From positions 372,001 through 436,000 of the forward strand of contig NZ_CP022680.1 in NCBI RefSeq assembly GCF_003595525.1: 64,000 nt of DNA, read 5' to 3'. Made by a program: the position numbers and the translations under genes. How positions within the stretch are numbered: the stretch's first letter is position 1; each line of letters begins with the position of its first letter. Positions 1-8,808 of the stretch are shown here, in pieces. The notes below the pieces were generated by a model. The model did not search any database, was not told where the DNA came from, and saw only the letters and a list, made by a program, of their open reading frames with translations. Source of the DNA: Streptococcus respiraculi. GTDB lineage: Bacteria > Bacillota > Bacilli > Lactobacillales > Streptococcaceae.

Positions 1-207
1 CAAGCCACGTGCGTGCAGATCCGTATTGCAGAAGGCAAATTCCACCAAGTTAAACGCATGGTGGCAGCCTGTGGCAAACAAGTGACGGATTTAAAGCGTC
101 TTAGCATGGGGCCGTTACGCTTGGATGAGAGACTCCTCTTAGGAGAATGGCGCAGACTAACCGTAGCCGAGTTGGAAAGCCTCGCTATATTTGGAGTAGA
201 GTTATAA
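1..207 (+). CDS. 16S rRNA pseudouridine synthase (RsuA family), C-terminal fragment
   Basis: Open from the first base of the window to a TAA at 205-207, so the 5' part lies outside. The visible 68 residues contain the EGKFHQVKRM motif typical of the C-terminal end of RsuA/RluB-type pseudouridine synthases, followed by VTDLKRLSMGPL. RsuA makes pseudouridine in 16S rRNA (U516 in E. coli); RluB/E relatives act on 23S rRNA. The motif fits RsuA best, but with only the tail visible the exact family member is uncertain. Confidence 0.75.
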   Translation, partial: QATCVQIRIAEGKFHQVKRMVAACGKQVTDLKRLSMGPLRLDERLLLGEWRRLTVAELESLAIFGVEL

Positions 208-287
208 TGGACTGATGATGTTTCATCAAATAAAAGAACTAGCCAAATCAATCATTTTGTGGTAGACTAATACAAGCATAGGTTTTT

Positions 288-325
288 AAACTCATCCCGT
301 GAGGTGAGAAAGACAAATACGGATT
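288..325 (+). promoter_or_regulatory. PyrR-binding RNA motif in the uracil permease leader
   Basis: The leader contains ATCCCGTGAGGTGAGAAAG, matching the PyrR anti-antiterminator consensus (AGTCCAGAGAGGCTGAGAAG in Bacillus) at the conserved CC-G-GAGG and GAGAAG positions. It is followed by an intrinsic terminator before a uracil permease gene. UMP-bound PyrR is known to stabilise this stem so that the terminator forms. Confidence 0.75.
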
Positions 326-350
326 ACCACTTTGATAGTGTATAACAAAG

Positions 351-385
351 GCCTATGACTATAGAAACGTTACATGGGCTTTTTT
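351..385 (+). terminator. Attenuator terminator upstream of the uracil permease gene
   Basis: GCCTATG (351-357) pairs with CATGGGC (373-379), followed by six T. It lies between the PyrR motif and the permease ribosome binding site, as expected for pyr attenuation. Confidence 0.65.
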
Positions 386-404
386 GTGTGCCCAAAGGAG
401 GATT

Positions 405-1679
405 ATGAAAGAATCAGTTCGTTTATTGCTGGATGTGGATGAAAAGCCGTCATTTGGCCAAGGTATTTTGCTCAGTTTTCAGCACGTGTTTGCCATGTTT
501 GGTGCAACGATTCTAGTGCCCTTGATTTTGGGCATGCCGGTCTCTGTTGCTCTCTTTGCCTCAGGTGTGGGAACCTTGATTTACCAAGTTGCAACCCAGT
601 TTAAGGTGCCGGTCTATCTCGGTTCATCCTTTGCCTATATTTCAGCGATGGCACTTGCCATTAAAGAGTTAAACGGGGATGTGTCTGCTGCTCAGACAGG
701 GGTACTCTTTGTTGGTTTAATCTATGTCTTGATTGCAGCCTTGGTGAAAGTTATTGGGACCAAGTGGATTGATAGCCTCTTGCCACCGATTGTGATCGGT
801 CCAATGATTATCGTTATCGGGCTTGGCTTGGCCAATTCAGCCGTGACAAATGCAGGCTTTGTCGCAGACGGAGACTGGCGCAAGGTTCTTGCAGCGATTG
901 CGACCTTCTTAATTGCAGCCTTTGTCAATACAAAAGGAAAAGGCTTTATGAAGATTGTGCCATTTCTGATTGCGATTATCGGAGGGTACGTAGTGGCCTT
1001 GGCGCTTGGCTTGGTTGACTTTACACCTGTTCTTGAAGCTCCTTGGCTTGAATTGCCACGCTTCTATTTGCCATTTAAGACGGGTGTCTTTGAGCAATAT
1101 AAACTCTACTTTGGACCAGAAATGCTTGCGATTTTACCGATTGCAGTGGTGACGGTAGCAGAGCACATCGGTGACCACACCGTCTTGAGCCAAATTTGTG
1201 GTCGTCAATTCTTGAAAAATCCAGGTTTGAATCGGACCTTGATTGGAGACGGGGTAGCGACTGCGGTATCTGCCTTTATCGGAGGTCCTGCCAATACGAC
1301 CTACGGAGAAAATACAGGAGTTATCGGCATGACGCGTATCGCTTCTGTATCGGTGATTCGTAATGCCGCACTTATTGCGATTGCTTTTAGTTTCCTTGGG
1401 AAATTCACTGCCCTAATATCGACCATTCCAAGTGCAGTTCTAGGTGGGATGTCTATCCTACTCTACGGTGTTATTGCAAGTAACGGCTTGAAAGTCTTGA
1501 TTGAAAGCCGAGTCGATTTTGGACAAGTTCGCAACCTCATCATCGCAAGTTCAATGCTCGTTTTGGGACTTGGTGGTGCTGTCTTAAATATCGGAGCAAT
1601 CACCCTTTCAGGAACGGCGCTGAGTGCGATTGTGGGAATCATCCTCAACTTGATTTTGCCACGTGAAGCGCAGAAATAG
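405..1679 (+). CDS. pyrP: Uracil permease, NCS2 family
   Basis: 424-residue polytopic membrane protein of the NCS2 nucleobase:cation symporter family, taking up uracil. Family signatures visible are the N-terminal LLSFQHVFAMFGATILVPL and the mid-protein VAEHIGDHTVLSQICG region that holds the substrate-binding glutamate. I start at ATG 405 because AAAGGAGG (394-401) sits just upstream; an upstream TTG at 384 is in frame but lies in the terminator tail. The PyrR motif and attenuator in the leader independently support a pyrimidine-regulated uracil transporter. Its stop codon overlaps the -35 box of the rpsO promoter. Confidence 0.9.
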   Translation: MKESVRLLLDVDEKPSFGQGILLSFQHVFAMFGATILVPLILGMPVSVALFASGVGTLIYQVATQFKVPVYLGSSFAYISAMALAIKELNGDVSAAQTGVLFVGLIYVLIAALVKVIGTKWIDSLLPPIVIGPMIIVIGLGLANSAVTNAGFVADGDWRKVLAAIATFLIAAFVNTKGKGFMKIVPFLIAIIGGYVVALALGLVDFTPVLEAPWLELPRFYLPFKTGVFEQYKLYFGPEMLAILPIAVVTVAEHIGDHTVLSQICGRQFLKNPGLNRTLIGDGVATAVSAFIGGPANTTYGENTGVIGMTRIASVSVIRNAALIAIAFSFLGKFTALISTIPSAVLGGMSILLYGVIASNGLKVLIESRVDFGQVRNLIIASSMLVLGLGGAVLNIGAITLSGTALSAIVGIILNLILPREAQK

Positions 1680-1708
1680 TTGACAAAGACAGAAAAGATT
1701 GATAGAAT
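1680..1708 (+). promoter_or_regulatory. rpsO promoter
   Basis: TTGACA (1680-1685), 17-bp spacer, TAGAAT (1703-1708). The -35 begins immediately after the stop codon of the permease gene. Confidence 0.7.
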
Positions 1709-1714
1709 AATGAG

Positions 1715-1795
1715 GTCCTAAGGACAAGAATTAGCCTTTCTTGGTCACGGGTTGCCAACCTGTTACTCGGATGTGGCTCAAATACAAAGGAGAAA
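1715..1795 (+). promoter_or_regulatory. Structured rpsO leader, candidate S15 autoregulatory RNA
   Basis: Between the rpsO promoter and its RBS there are two potential hairpins: GACAAGAA with TTCTTGGTC, and ACGGGTTGCCAACCTGT. S15 autoregulates through its mRNA leader in several bacteria, so this is a plausible control element. I did not match it to a specific Rfam model. Confidence 0.4.
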
Positions 1796-1801
1796 ATACT
1801 C

Positions 1802-2071
1802 ATGGCAATCTCAAAAGAGAAAAAAAATGAAATCATGGCGCAATACGCTCGCCATGAAGGTGATACTGGTTCAGTTGAAGTACAAGTAGCTGTGCTTACT
1901 TGGGAAATCAACCACTTGAACGACCACATCAAACAACACAAAAAAGACCACGCAACTTACCGTGGATTGATGAAAAAAATCGGTCGCCGTCGTAACTTGT
2001 TGGCTTACTTGCGTAAGACAGACGTTAACCGTTACCGCGAATTGATTCATTCATTAGGTCTTCGTCGTTAA
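1802..2071 (+). CDS. rpsO: 30S ribosomal protein S15
   Basis: 89 residues, the usual length. Contains the S15 signature [21 protein letters not shown] and the C-terminal [18 protein letters not shown]15 is a primary 16S rRNA-binding protein that nucleates the 30S platform. ATG 1802 follows AAAGGAG at about 8 nt. It has its own promoter and a terminator, and precedes pnp, the common rpsO-pnp order. Confidence 0.97.
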   Translation: MAISKEKKNEIMAQYARHEGDTGSVEVQVAVLTWEINHLNDHIKQHKKDHATYRGLMKKIGRRRNLLAYLRKTDVNRYRELIHSLGLRR

Positions 2072-2084
2072 TTTGATGAAAGAA

Positions 2085-2112
2085 AGCTCTCCCAGTCAGG
2101 GAGGGCTTTTTC
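2085..2112 (+). terminator. rpsO terminator
   Basis: AGCTCTCCC pairs with GGGAGGGCT (2099-2107) around AGTCA and is followed by TTTT. Confidence 0.85.
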
Positions 2113-2201
2113 TGCATTTAGTCCAATAGAATGGTAATATTTGAGCCTAAAATGAGGAAAAGGCTCTTAATAAATGTCATACCGAACTTTTCACGACTTT
2201 T

Positions 2202-2361
2202 AGAATCTGTATTTATAAGCGAAGTAATTCTAATCGGGCGCTTATTTTACGATAATCTAGGCGTTTTTTGAAGGAATACTGACTGTATTTCGAAAAAAAG
2301 CAACGATGAATAGCGAAAAATAGGCCCTGAATAGAGTTGCTGAGCTGTGAATACAGGTTCT
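2202..2361 (+). repeat. 160-bp terminal-inverted-repeat element, copy 1
   Basis: Ends are AGAATCTGTATTTA (2202) and TGAATACAGGTTCT (2361), which are imperfect inverted repeats of each other. The whole segment is matched in reverse complement, with a few substitutions, by 8627-8787. No ORF of its own is convincing. This is a MITE-like architecture, lying between the rpsO terminator and the pnp promoter. Confidence 0.8.
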
Positions 2362-2396
2362 TATCTGTATTCCGTAGAAATTCGCTTTTCCTTCGT

Positions 2397-2424
2397 TTGT
2401 TTTTCGGCTAAAATATGATAAAAT
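2397..2424 (+). promoter_or_regulatory. Candidate pnp promoter
   Basis: TTGTTT (2397-2402), 16-bp spacer, TAAAAT (2419-2424); TATGAT at 2414 is an alternative -10. It lies just downstream of the repeat element and about 155 bp before the pnp start. Confidence 0.45.
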
Positions 2425-2433
2425 AAACAAGAT

Positions 2434-2495
2434 ACGTGGTTTTGTGCAAAGTTGAGTTTGGGAGTGTCCCAGGTTGAGCTTTGTAGAAAACACGT
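2434..2495 (+). promoter_or_regulatory. Long hairpin at the 5' end of the pnp transcript
   Basis: Bases 2434-2451 pair with 2479-2495 (ACGTGGTTTTGTGCAAAG against CTTTGTAGAAAACACGT) with few mismatches. An inner GGGAGTGTCCC lies near the apex. The stem would start within a few nucleotides of the predicted transcription start. Confidence 0.55.
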
Positions 2496-2579
2496 CATCC
2501 TCTTTGAACAAAAAAAGACTGGGCTGTGTGTCTACTTTTGAGGTTCTGGAGAATATTTTATTAAACTTAGGAGATACAA

Positions 2580-4790
2580 ATGGTAAAACAAACATTTGAA
2601 ATGACGTTTGCAGGCCGTCCGCTCGTTGTTGAGGTCGGTCAGGTCGCAAAACAAGCAAACGGAAGCGTCGTTGTCCGCTACGGCGAAAGTACAGTCCTCA
2701 CTGCGGCTGTCATGTCGAAAAAAATGGCAACAGGAGACTTTTTCCCTCTTCAAGTCAACTATGAGGAGAAGATGTATGCAGCTGGGAAATTCCCAGGAGG
2801 CTTTAACAAGCGTGAAGGTCGTCCGTCAACAGATGCAACCTTGACCGCTCGTTTGATTGACCGTCCGATTCGTCCGATGTTCGCTGAAGGCTTCCGCAAC
2901 GAAGTGCAGGTCATTAACACTGTCTTGTCTTATGATGAAAATGCAAGCGCCCCAATGGCAGCGATGTTTGGTAGCTCTCTTGCCTTGTCTATCTCAGATA
3001 TTCCCTTTAACGGCCCAATCGCAGGTGTTCAAGTCGGCTATGTGGACGGGGAATTGATCATCAATCCAACCAAGGAAGAGACTGAAGTTTCCTTGTTAGA
3101 GTTAACCGTGGCTGGAACGAAAGATGCCATTAACATGGTTGAGTCTGGTGCGAAAGAACTTTCAGAAGATGTCATGCTTGAAGCCCTTCTAAAGGGTCAC
3201 GAAGCGGTGAAAGAATTGATAGCCTTCCAAGAGGAAATCGTAGCACAAGTCGGCAAGGAGAAAGCAGAAGTTGAATTGCTCCATGTGGATCAAGACTTGC
3301 AAGCTGAAATCATTGCAGCCTATAACAGCGACTTGCAAAAAGCGGTTCAAGTAGAAGAAAAATTAGCCCGTGAAGCAGCAACCAATGCGGTGAAAGAGCA
3401 AGTGACCACTGCCTATGCAGAAAAGTATGCAGACCATGAAGAATTTGACCGCATTATGCGCGATGTGGCGGAGATTCTAGAACAAATGGAACACGCAGAA
3501 GTGCGCCGCTTGATTACAGAAGACAAGGTTCGTCCTGACGGTCGCCGTGTGGATGAAATTCGTCCGCTTGAAGCTGCGGTTGACTTCTTGCCGCGTGTGC
3601 ATGGTTCAGGTCTCTTCACTCGTGGACAAACCCAAGCCTTGTCTGTCTTGACCTTGGCACCAATGGGAGAAACACAAATTGTGGATGGCTTGGACCCTGA
3701 GTATAAAAAACGTTTCTTACACCATTACAATTTCCCTCAATATTCTGTAGGGGAAACTGGACGTTACGGTGCGCCAGGTCGTCGTGAAATTGGTCACGGT
3801 GCTCTTGGGGAACGCGCTCTTGAGCAAGTATTGCCAAGTCTTGAAGAATTCCCATACGCCATTCGTCTGGTAGCAGAAGTGCTTGAATCGAACGGTTCGT
3901 CTTCACAAGCCTCTATCTGTGCAGGAACACTTGCCCTTATGGCTGGTGGTGTGCCAATTAAGGCTCCTGTCGCAGGGATTGCCATGGGCTTGATTTCAGA
4001 TGGGACCAACTATACTGTCTTGACGGATATCCAAGGTCTTGAAGACCACTTTGGAGATATGGACTTTAAAGTAGCTGGTACACGTGACGGAATTACTGCT
4101 CTTCAAATGGATATCAAGATAGAGGGAATTACAGCAGAAATCCTGCAAGAAGCCCTTGCTCAGGCCAAGAAAGCTCGCTTTGAAATCTTGGATGTCATTG
4201 AAGAAGCTATTCCAGCTGTGCGTCCAGATTTAGCACCAACTGCGCCGAAGATTGATACCATTAAGATTGATGTGGATAAAATCAAGATTGTCATCGGTAA
4301 AGGTGGCGAAACGATTGATAAGATTATCGCAGAGACAGGTGTCAAGATTGATATTGACGAAGAAGGGAACGTAGCGATTTACTCAAGTGACCGCGATGCT
4401 ATTAACCGTGCCAAAGAAATCATCGCAGGCTTGGTGCGTGAAGCTAAAGTTGATGAAGTCTACCGTGCTAAGGTTGTCCGCATTGAAAAATTCGGTGCCT
4501 TTGTGAACCTCTTTGACAAGACAGATGCCCTTGTCCATGTATCTGAAATGGCTTGGACTCGTGTGAACAAAGTCGAAGATTTGGTGCAAATCGGCGATGA
4601 AGTGGATGTCAAAGTCATCAAGATTGATGAAAAAGGCCGCGTGGATGCGTCCATGAAAGTTCTCCTTCCTCGACCAGAGAAGATTGAGCAAGCAGAACCA
4701 AGAGAAAAAACAGACCGCCCACGTCGTCCAAGAGAAAAGAAAGAAAATAGCAATTTTGGGGAATTCAAGTTCCACAAGGTTGAAAAATAG
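2580..4790 (+). CDS. pnp: Polynucleotide phosphorylase
   Basis: 736-residue 3'-to-5' phosphorolytic exoribonuclease of RNA decay. Domain order is two RNase PH-like domains (about 10-230 and 310-540) separated by an alpha-helical domain, a KH domain with [13 protein letters not shown] (about 558-620), and an S1 domain starting [15 protein letters not shown] (about 625-695). The tail is basic and charged ([15 protein letters not shown]). Start ATG 2580 follows TTAGGAG. The long leader with a stable hairpin suggests post-transcriptional control, as known for pnp in E. coli. A perfect hairpin follows before cysE. Confidence 0.97.
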   Translation: MVKQTFEMTFAGRPLVVEVGQVAKQANGSVVVRYGESTVLTAAVMSKKMATGDFFPLQVNYEEKMYAAGKFPGGFNKREGRPSTDATLTARLIDRPIRPMFAEGFRNEVQVINTVLSYDENASAPMAAMFGSSLALSISDIPFNGPIAGVQVGYVDGELIINPTKEETEVSLLELTVAGTKDAINMVESGAKELSEDVMLEALLKGHEAVKELIAFQEEIVAQVGKEKAEVELLHVDQDLQAEIIAAYNSDLQKAVQVEEKLAREAATNAVKEQVTTAYAEKYADHEEFDRIMRDVAEILEQMEHAEVRRLITEDKVRPDGRRVDEIRPLEAAVDFLPRVHGSGLFTRGQTQALSVLTLAPMGETQIVDGLDPEYKKRFLHHYNFPQYSVGETGRYGAPGRREIGHGALGERALEQVLPSLEEFPYAIRLVAEVLESNGSSSQASICAGTLALMAGGVPIKAPVAGIAMGLISDGTNYTVLTDIQGLEDHFGDMDFKVAGTRDGITALQMDIKIEGITAEILQEALAQAKKARFEILDVIEEAIPAVRPDLAPTAPKIDTIKIDVDKIKIVIGKGGETIDKIIAETGVKIDIDEEGNVAIYSSDRDAINRAKEIIAGLVREAKVDEVYRAKVVRIEKFGAFVNLFDKTDALVHVSEMAWTRVNKVEDLVQIGDEVDVKVIKIDEKGRVDASMKVLLPRPEKIEQAEPREKTDRPRRPREKKENSNFGEFKFHKVEK

Positions 4791-4800
4791 AAAGTAGAGT

Positions 4801-4826
4801 AAGACAAGTTCTTTAGAACTTGTCTT
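4801..4826. terminator. Perfect 11-bp hairpin between pnp and cysE
   Basis: AAGACAAGTTC (4801-4811), loop TTTA, GAACTTGTCTT (4816-4826). The tail (ATCC) is not U-rich, so on the plus strand it may be a leaky terminator or an mRNA-stabilising hairpin rather than a full stop. cysE starts 22 bp later. Confidence 0.4.
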
Positions 4827-4847
4827 ATCCACAATAAAGGAGAAAAA

Positions 4848-5432
4848 ATGGGTTGGTGGAAAGACACCATTGAGATTGTAAAAGAAAAAGATCCAGCAGC
4901 ACGTACGACTTTAGAAGTGCTCTTAACCTATCCAGGGGTCAAAGCCCTTGCTGCCCATCGGGTATCGCATTTTCTATGGCGGCACAATTTAAAGTTGCTG
5001 GCACGGATGCACAGCCAATTTTGGCGTTTTTGGACGCAGATAGAGATTCACCCAGGTGCACAAATTGCAAGCGGGGTCTTTATTGATCATGGGGCAGGAT
5101 TGGTCATTGGGGAAACAGCTGAGATTGAATCAGGTGTTATGCTCTACCACGGAGTGACCCTTGGAGGGACTGGAAAAGATTGTGGAAAGCGGCATCCGAC
5201 TGTGCGCAGAGGTGCCCTTATCTCAGCCCATTCTCAAGTGATTGGCCCCATTGAAATTGGTGAAAATGCCAAGGTCGGAGCAGCAGCGGTGGTTCTGTCA
5301 GATGTACCAGCAGATGTGACGGTCGTTGGCATGCCGGCAAAAATTGTTCGGATTCATGGCAAAAAAGATGAAGAAGCAATCCGTCCCTTACAGGAAGCAC
5401 GAGAAGCAAGTTATTATTCTGCCAAGTTGTAA
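4848..5432 (+). CDS. cysE: Serine O-acetyltransferase
   Basis: 194 residues. Transfers acetyl from acetyl-CoA to serine, the first step of cysteine synthesis. An N-terminal helical region (TYPGVKALAAHRVSHFLW) is followed by the left-handed beta-helix of hexapeptide repeats (IHPGAQIASGVFIDHGAG onward) and the CysE signature around HGVTLGGTGKDCGKRHPT. It is the short Gram-positive form, lacking the longer N-terminal domain of the enteric enzyme. ATG 4848 follows AAAGGAG. It sits upstream of cysS, so cysteine supply and charging are neighbours. Confidence 0.95.
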   Translation: MGWWKDTIEIVKEKDPAARTTLEVLLTYPGVKALAAHRVSHFLWRHNLKLLARMHSQFWRFWTQIEIHPGAQIASGVFIDHGAGLVIGETAEIESGVMLYHGVTLGGTGKDCGKRHPTVRRGALISAHSQVIGPIEIGENAKVGAAAVVLSDVPADVTVVGMPAKIVRIHGKKDEEAIRPLQEAREASYYSAKL

Positions 5433-5453
5433 GAATGAAGAACAGAGCACGCC

Positions 5454-5522
5454 ATGCTCTTAGAAGAATTTGAATCGGTCAAAGCTGTTATTGAGCCAGA
5501 AATGGTGCACCACGAAGAATGA
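5454..5522 (+). pseudogene. 22-codon remnant resembling the N-terminus of a nucleoside phosphorylase
   Basis: The short ORF translates as MLLEEFESVKAVIEPEMV plus four residues before TGA. It resembles the start of the nucleoside phosphorylase encoded at 44340 (MILEEFDSNRLAIINPEDL): M-LEEF-S with AI/VI and PE conserved. No continuation is visible in any frame. I infer a deletion remnant, or a very short independent ORF; confidence is limited by the short alignment. Confidence 0.4.
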
Positions 5523-5563
5523 AACCTCAATATTCTAATCTTTTTTGATAGCCAAGGAGTTAC

Positions 5564-5740
5564 ATGATGAAGAATAAAGATTTTTTCAAGCGTTATTGGC
5601 ATTATTTCGTTACGATGATTGGTGCTATCATCTTGATGATTGTTCGTCTCTTACAGGACCAGATAGATTCTGCTCTTATTTGGGGAGCTCTTGCGCTCCT
5701 TTGGCTCGTTCGGCTTTACAGAGCTTATAAGAGACGCTAA
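5564..5740 (+). CDS. Small two-helix membrane protein
   Basis: 58 codons from ATG 5564 (ATG 5567 is also possible) with AAGGAG at 5554-5559. A basic N-terminus (KNKDFFKRYW) is followed by two hydrophobic segments, VTMIGAIILMIVRLL and ALIWGALALLWLVRLY, and a basic tail (KRR). The topology suggests a helical hairpin with both ends inside. It lies between cysE and cysS on the same strand. I do not recognise the family, so no function is assigned. Confidence 0.6.
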   Translation: MMKNKDFFKRYWHYFVTMIGAIILMIVRLLQDQIDSALIWGALALLWLVRLYRAYKRR

Positions 5741-5851
5741 AGTTCTCGTGTTACCCTCTTATTTATAGAGATGGTTCGCAGAGATGCGGACAGACGATTT
5801 CCGATAGAAAGGAAGGAGCGAGGAAGAAATTCAGCGCTCAAGAATAAAACG

Positions 5852-7195
5852 ATGATTAGGATTTATGATACCATGACACGAAGTCTCCGAGAGTTCGTGC
5901 CTTTAGAGGCAGGCAAGGTCAAGATGTATGTCTGTGGACCAACTGTATATAACTATATTCATGTTGGGAATGCCCGTTCGACCGTTGCTTTTGATACCAT
6001 TCGGCGTTATTTTGAGTACCGTGGTTTTGAGGTGACCTATATTTCGAATTTTACCGATGTCGATGATAAGATTATTAATCGTGCCAAGGAAGAAGGAATT
6101 ACGCCGCAAGAAATCGCTGAAAAATACATTGCAGCCTTTACCGCAGATGTGGAAAAATTAGGGGTTAAACCTGCTACTAAACACCCTCGCGTTATGCACT
6201 TTATGGAGGAAATTGTAGTCTTTATCGAGGAATTGATTGCAAAAGACTATGCCTATGAGGCAGGAGGGGATGTCTATTTCCGTGTTGAAAAGTCAAAAAA
6301 CTATGCAGCCTTAGCCAATAAAACGCTGGAAGATTTAGTGTTAGGAGCTAGTGGTCGGACAGATGAAGAAACAGCCCGTAAGGAAAATCCAGTAGACTTT
6401 GCCCTCTGGAAATCGGCTAAAGCAGGTGAGATTTCATGGGATAGCCCTTGGGGAGCAGGCCGTCCGGGTTGGCATATTGAATGTTCTGTTATGGCGACAG
6501 AAATTTTGGGAGACACGATTGATATTCATGGTGGTGGTGCAGATTTGGAATTCCCTCACCATACCAATGAAATCGCCCAGTCAGAAGCCAAAACAGGGCA
6601 GACCTTTGCCAATTATTGGATGCACAATGGCTTTGTCAATATTGATAATGTCAAAATGTCTAAATCTTTGGGTAACTTTATTACTGTTCACGATGCACTT
6701 GAAACGGTTGACGGACAGGTCTTGCGCTTCTTTTTTGCTACTCAACATTACAGAAAACCCATTAATTTTACCGAAAAAGGGGTGCTAGACGCAGAAGTCA
6801 ATCTCAAGTATTTGAAAAATACTTATGAGCAATCTTTTACTGACAATGTGGATATGGAACGCTTAGCGACATTTGAAAGTAAATTTTGCCAGGCGATGGA
6901 TGAAGACTTTAACACGGCAAATGGAATTACCGTCGTCTTTGAAATGGCCAAGTGGATCAATTCTGGAAATTATAATGCGGACATAAAAACGGCATTTGAG
7001 AAAATGGTAGCAGTCTTTGGGATTGTTTTTGAGGAAGAGGTGTTAGATAGTGCGATTGAAGCCTTGATTGAACAACGTCAAGCAGCACGGGCAGCCAAAG
7101 ACTTTGCAAAGGCAGATGAGATTCGTGATCAACTAGCTGCACAGGGAATCAAGCTTCTTGATACCAAGGACGGAGTGAGGTGGACGCGTGATTGA
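5852..7195 (+). CDS. cysS: Cysteinyl-tRNA synthetase
   Basis: 447 residues, class I aminoacyl-tRNA synthetase charging tRNA-Cys. Visible motifs: the zinc and cysteine-recognition residues [10 protein letters not shown], the HIGH-equivalent HVGNARST, the Zn-binding GWHIECS and FPHHTNE segments, and KMSKSLG. The open frame extends upstream, but ATG 5852 ([12 protein letters not shown]) gives the conserved streptococcal N-terminus. The purine-rich GAAAGGAAGGAG (5810-5820) is rather far upstream, so translation initiation may be weak. The 3' end overlaps mrnC by 8 nt. Confidence 0.95.
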   Translation: MIRIYDTMTRSLREFVPLEAGKVKMYVCGPTVYNYIHVGNARSTVAFDTIRRYFEYRGFEVTYISNFTDVDDKIINRAKEEGITPQEIAEKYIAAFTADVEKLGVKPATKHPRVMHFMEEIVVFIEELIAKDYAYEAGGDVYFRVEKSKNYAALANKTLEDLVLGASGRTDEETARKENPVDFALWKSAKAGEISWDSPWGAGRPGWHIECSVMATEILGDTIDIHGGGADLEFPHHTNEIAQSEAKTGQTFANYWMHNGFVNIDNVKMSKSLGNFITVHDALETVDGQVLRFFFATQHYRKPINFTEKGVLDAEVNLKYLKNTYEQSFTDNVDMERLATFESKFCQAMDEDFNTANGITVVFEMAKWINSGNYNADIKTAFEKMVAVFGIVFEEEVLDSAIEALIEQRQAARAAKDFAKADEIRDQLAAQGIKLLDTKDGVRWTRD

Positions 7196-7568
7196 TGTAA
7201 CACTCATCAATGGGATTGCTCTTGCGTTTGAGGGGGATGCCGTCTATTCCATGTATATTCGTAGGCACTTGATTTTTAAAGGCTTGACCAAGCCTAATCA
7301 CTTGCACAGAGAAGCCAACCGATATGTTTCTGCTAAAGCGCAAGCTGCGCTCATCTCTAAAATGCTGGACGAGGAATTTCTCAGCGAAAAGGAAGTTGAC
7401 ATCTACAAACGTGGTCGCAATACTAACAGCCACACTAAAGCAAAAAATGCGGATGTCGTGACTTATCGCATGTCTACTGGTTTTGAAGCGGTGCTTGGTT
7501 ACCTCCACATGACGAATCAAATGGAACGACTTGAGGAAGTAATTAACTGGTGTATCGAAAATGGATAG
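7188..7568 (+). CDS. mrnC: Mini-ribonuclease III
   Basis: 126 residues from GTG 7188, overlapping cysS by 8 nt, with GGAGTGAGG upstream. Mini-III is an RNase III catalytic domain without a dsRNA-binding domain, and matures 23S rRNA in Bacillus. The RNase III-like core is visible: [14 protein letters not shown] (acidic catalytic helix) and later [18 protein letters not shown], where the second acidic motif lies. The cysS-mrnC pairing is conserved in Firmicutes. Confidence 0.9.
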   Translation: MIDVTLINGIALAFEGDAVYSMYIRRHLIFKGLTKPNHLHREANRYVSAKAQAALISKMLDEEFLSEKEVDIYKRGRNTNSHTKAKNADVVTYRMSTGFEAVLGYLHMTNQMERLEEVINWCIENG

Positions 7569-7576
7569 GAGGTCCT

Positions 7577-8515
7577 ATGCAGACTGAACCGCTTTTTTCA
7601 AACAAGAGTAAAGTAAGGAGAGAGGGAAATTCCCACTTGTTAGACAGCCAAGAGGCGCTAGCCTTTTTTCCAGCTGCTACCATAGTGGATACGCCAACTC
7701 ACGAGGCTAATCAGCTCGCCTTTTCCTTATCAAATGGTCAGTGGTTGCAGGTAGAAAAAAAGAGCCTGACAGAGCGAGAACGCTATTTGCTGTCTCTTTC
7801 GACTGGCGATGAAGCAGTCTACTCTCGACATCCCTGGTACCGCTTTTTAGTCAAGGGAGTAGGGACAATGCCTCAGCAGATGAGTTCCATGCAATGGATT
7901 CATGTGCATCATTCCCTATCTGCGCTTGAGGAAAAAGAGGAGTTACAGGCTTGGCTTGAGGTTATGCGTTCCTTGTTATCCAATCGAGTAGTGGATTTTC
8001 AAGTGACAGCCCATGAGACTGTTTTTGTACTGGATCAAAGCACCTTCATTCCAATCCAGGAAGTGTTAGCTGATACCCTGTCTGCCATGGAATTTGACTT
8101 CGGCTTGAAGCTGACTATGTTGGTCGGGCAAATGTGGTCACAGGTAGCAGACGAGGACTGGACAAGGATTTTTCAAGCAGAACACCAGCTCTTTGTCGCT
8201 TGGCAAGAGCGGTTCCAATCCTCACGCGTCCTAACTTTTGGACAGGCCTTTCTGTGGGGGCAAGGACAGGAATTTTCGCTTGCTTCCTTGCGGCATCAAC
8301 TATCTCACATGATTAGCCAACAAGACCAGTTGGCAGACAGTATTCTTGCCTTGTGGGAAGAAGCAGCTGTAGTCACAAAAGCGGCGCAGCGCCTCTATGT
8401 GCACCGCAATACGCTCCAATACCGCCTTGAAAAATGGCTTGATGTCAGTGGTCTGCAACTCCGCAATTTGACGGATTTAGCAGTTTGTTACCAAATCGTA
8501 TTGGAAGAAAGGTAG
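7577..8515 (+). CDS. PucR/CdaR-type helix-turn-helix regulator
   Basis: 312 residues from ATG 7577 behind GGAGGT; a longer in-frame start at 7550 would overlap mrnC. The C-terminus (about 265-312) carries the HTH_30 pattern AAQRLYVHRNTLQYRLEKW, diagnostic of PucR/CdaR-like regulators. The long N-terminal part has no motif I can name. It lies directly upstream of msmK, separated by a terminator, so it may sense a carbohydrate-related signal; that is inference from position only. Confidence 0.7.
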   Translation: MQTEPLFSNKSKVRREGNSHLLDSQEALAFFPAATIVDTPTHEANQLAFSLSNGQWLQVEKKSLTERERYLLSLSTGDEAVYSRHPWYRFLVKGVGTMPQQMSSMQWIHVHHSLSALEEKEELQAWLEVMRSLLSNRVVDFQVTAHETVFVLDQSTFIPIQEVLADTLSAMEFDFGLKLTMLVGQMWSQVADEDWTRIFQAEHQLFVAWQERFQSSRVLTFGQAFLWGQGQEFSLASLRHQLSHMISQQDQLADSILALWEEAAVVTKAAQRLYVHRNTLQYRLEKWLDVSGLQLRNLTDLAVCYQIVLEER

Positions 8516-8536
8516 TCTAGTGACGGAATACGAAAA

Positions 8537-8576
8537 GGCTTTTGTGCAACTTGTACAAAAGCTATTTTTCTTTTTG
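8537..8576 (+). terminator. Terminator after the PucR-type regulator
   Basis: GGCTTTTGT pairs with ACAAAAGCT (8555-8563), followed by a T-rich run. Confidence 0.75.
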
Positions 8577-8595
8577 TTCACATTGACAGGGAAAA

Positions 8596-8609
8596 ATAAA
8601 GCGTTTTCA
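8596..8609 (+). promoter_or_regulatory. Candidate cre (CcpA) site upstream of msmK
   Basis: ATAAAGCGTTTTCA matches the cre consensus TGWAANCGNTNWCA at all but the first two positions. It lies just before a TATACT-like -10 (8612-8617) with TTGACA at 8583. msmK feeds several sugar ABC importers, so carbon catabolite control is biologically expected. Confidence 0.45.
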
Positions 8610-8626
8610 TATATACTAAAAGAGTA

Positions 8627-8787
8627 AGAACATGTATTCACAGTTCAGCAACTCTCTTCGGGGCTTATTTTTCGCTACTCATCGTTGCTTTTTTTCGAAA
8701 TACAGTCAGTATTCCTTCAAAAAAACGCCTTGATTATCGTAAAATAAGCTCCCGATTAGAATTACTTCGCTTATGAATACAGGTTCT
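8627..8787 (-). repeat. 161-bp terminal-inverted-repeat element, copy 2 (inverted relative to copy 1)
   Basis: Ends AGAACATGTATTCA (8627) and TGAATACAGGTTCT (8787). The reverse complement matches 2202-2361 along its whole length with scattered substitutions. It occupies the space between the probable msmK promoter and the msmK RBS, so it would be transcribed as part of the msmK leader. Confidence 0.8.
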
Positions 8788-8808
8788 AAAAGAAAGCGAG
8801 GTTTGAAC

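Noticed and set aside
2257..2658. 133-residue minus-strand ORF
   Set aside because: It runs through the repeat element and antisense to pnp, with no RBS and no protein-like composition.
5741..5851. T-box leader for cysS
   Set aside because: No AGGGTGG-type antiterminator T-box sequence and no terminator are visible before the start.
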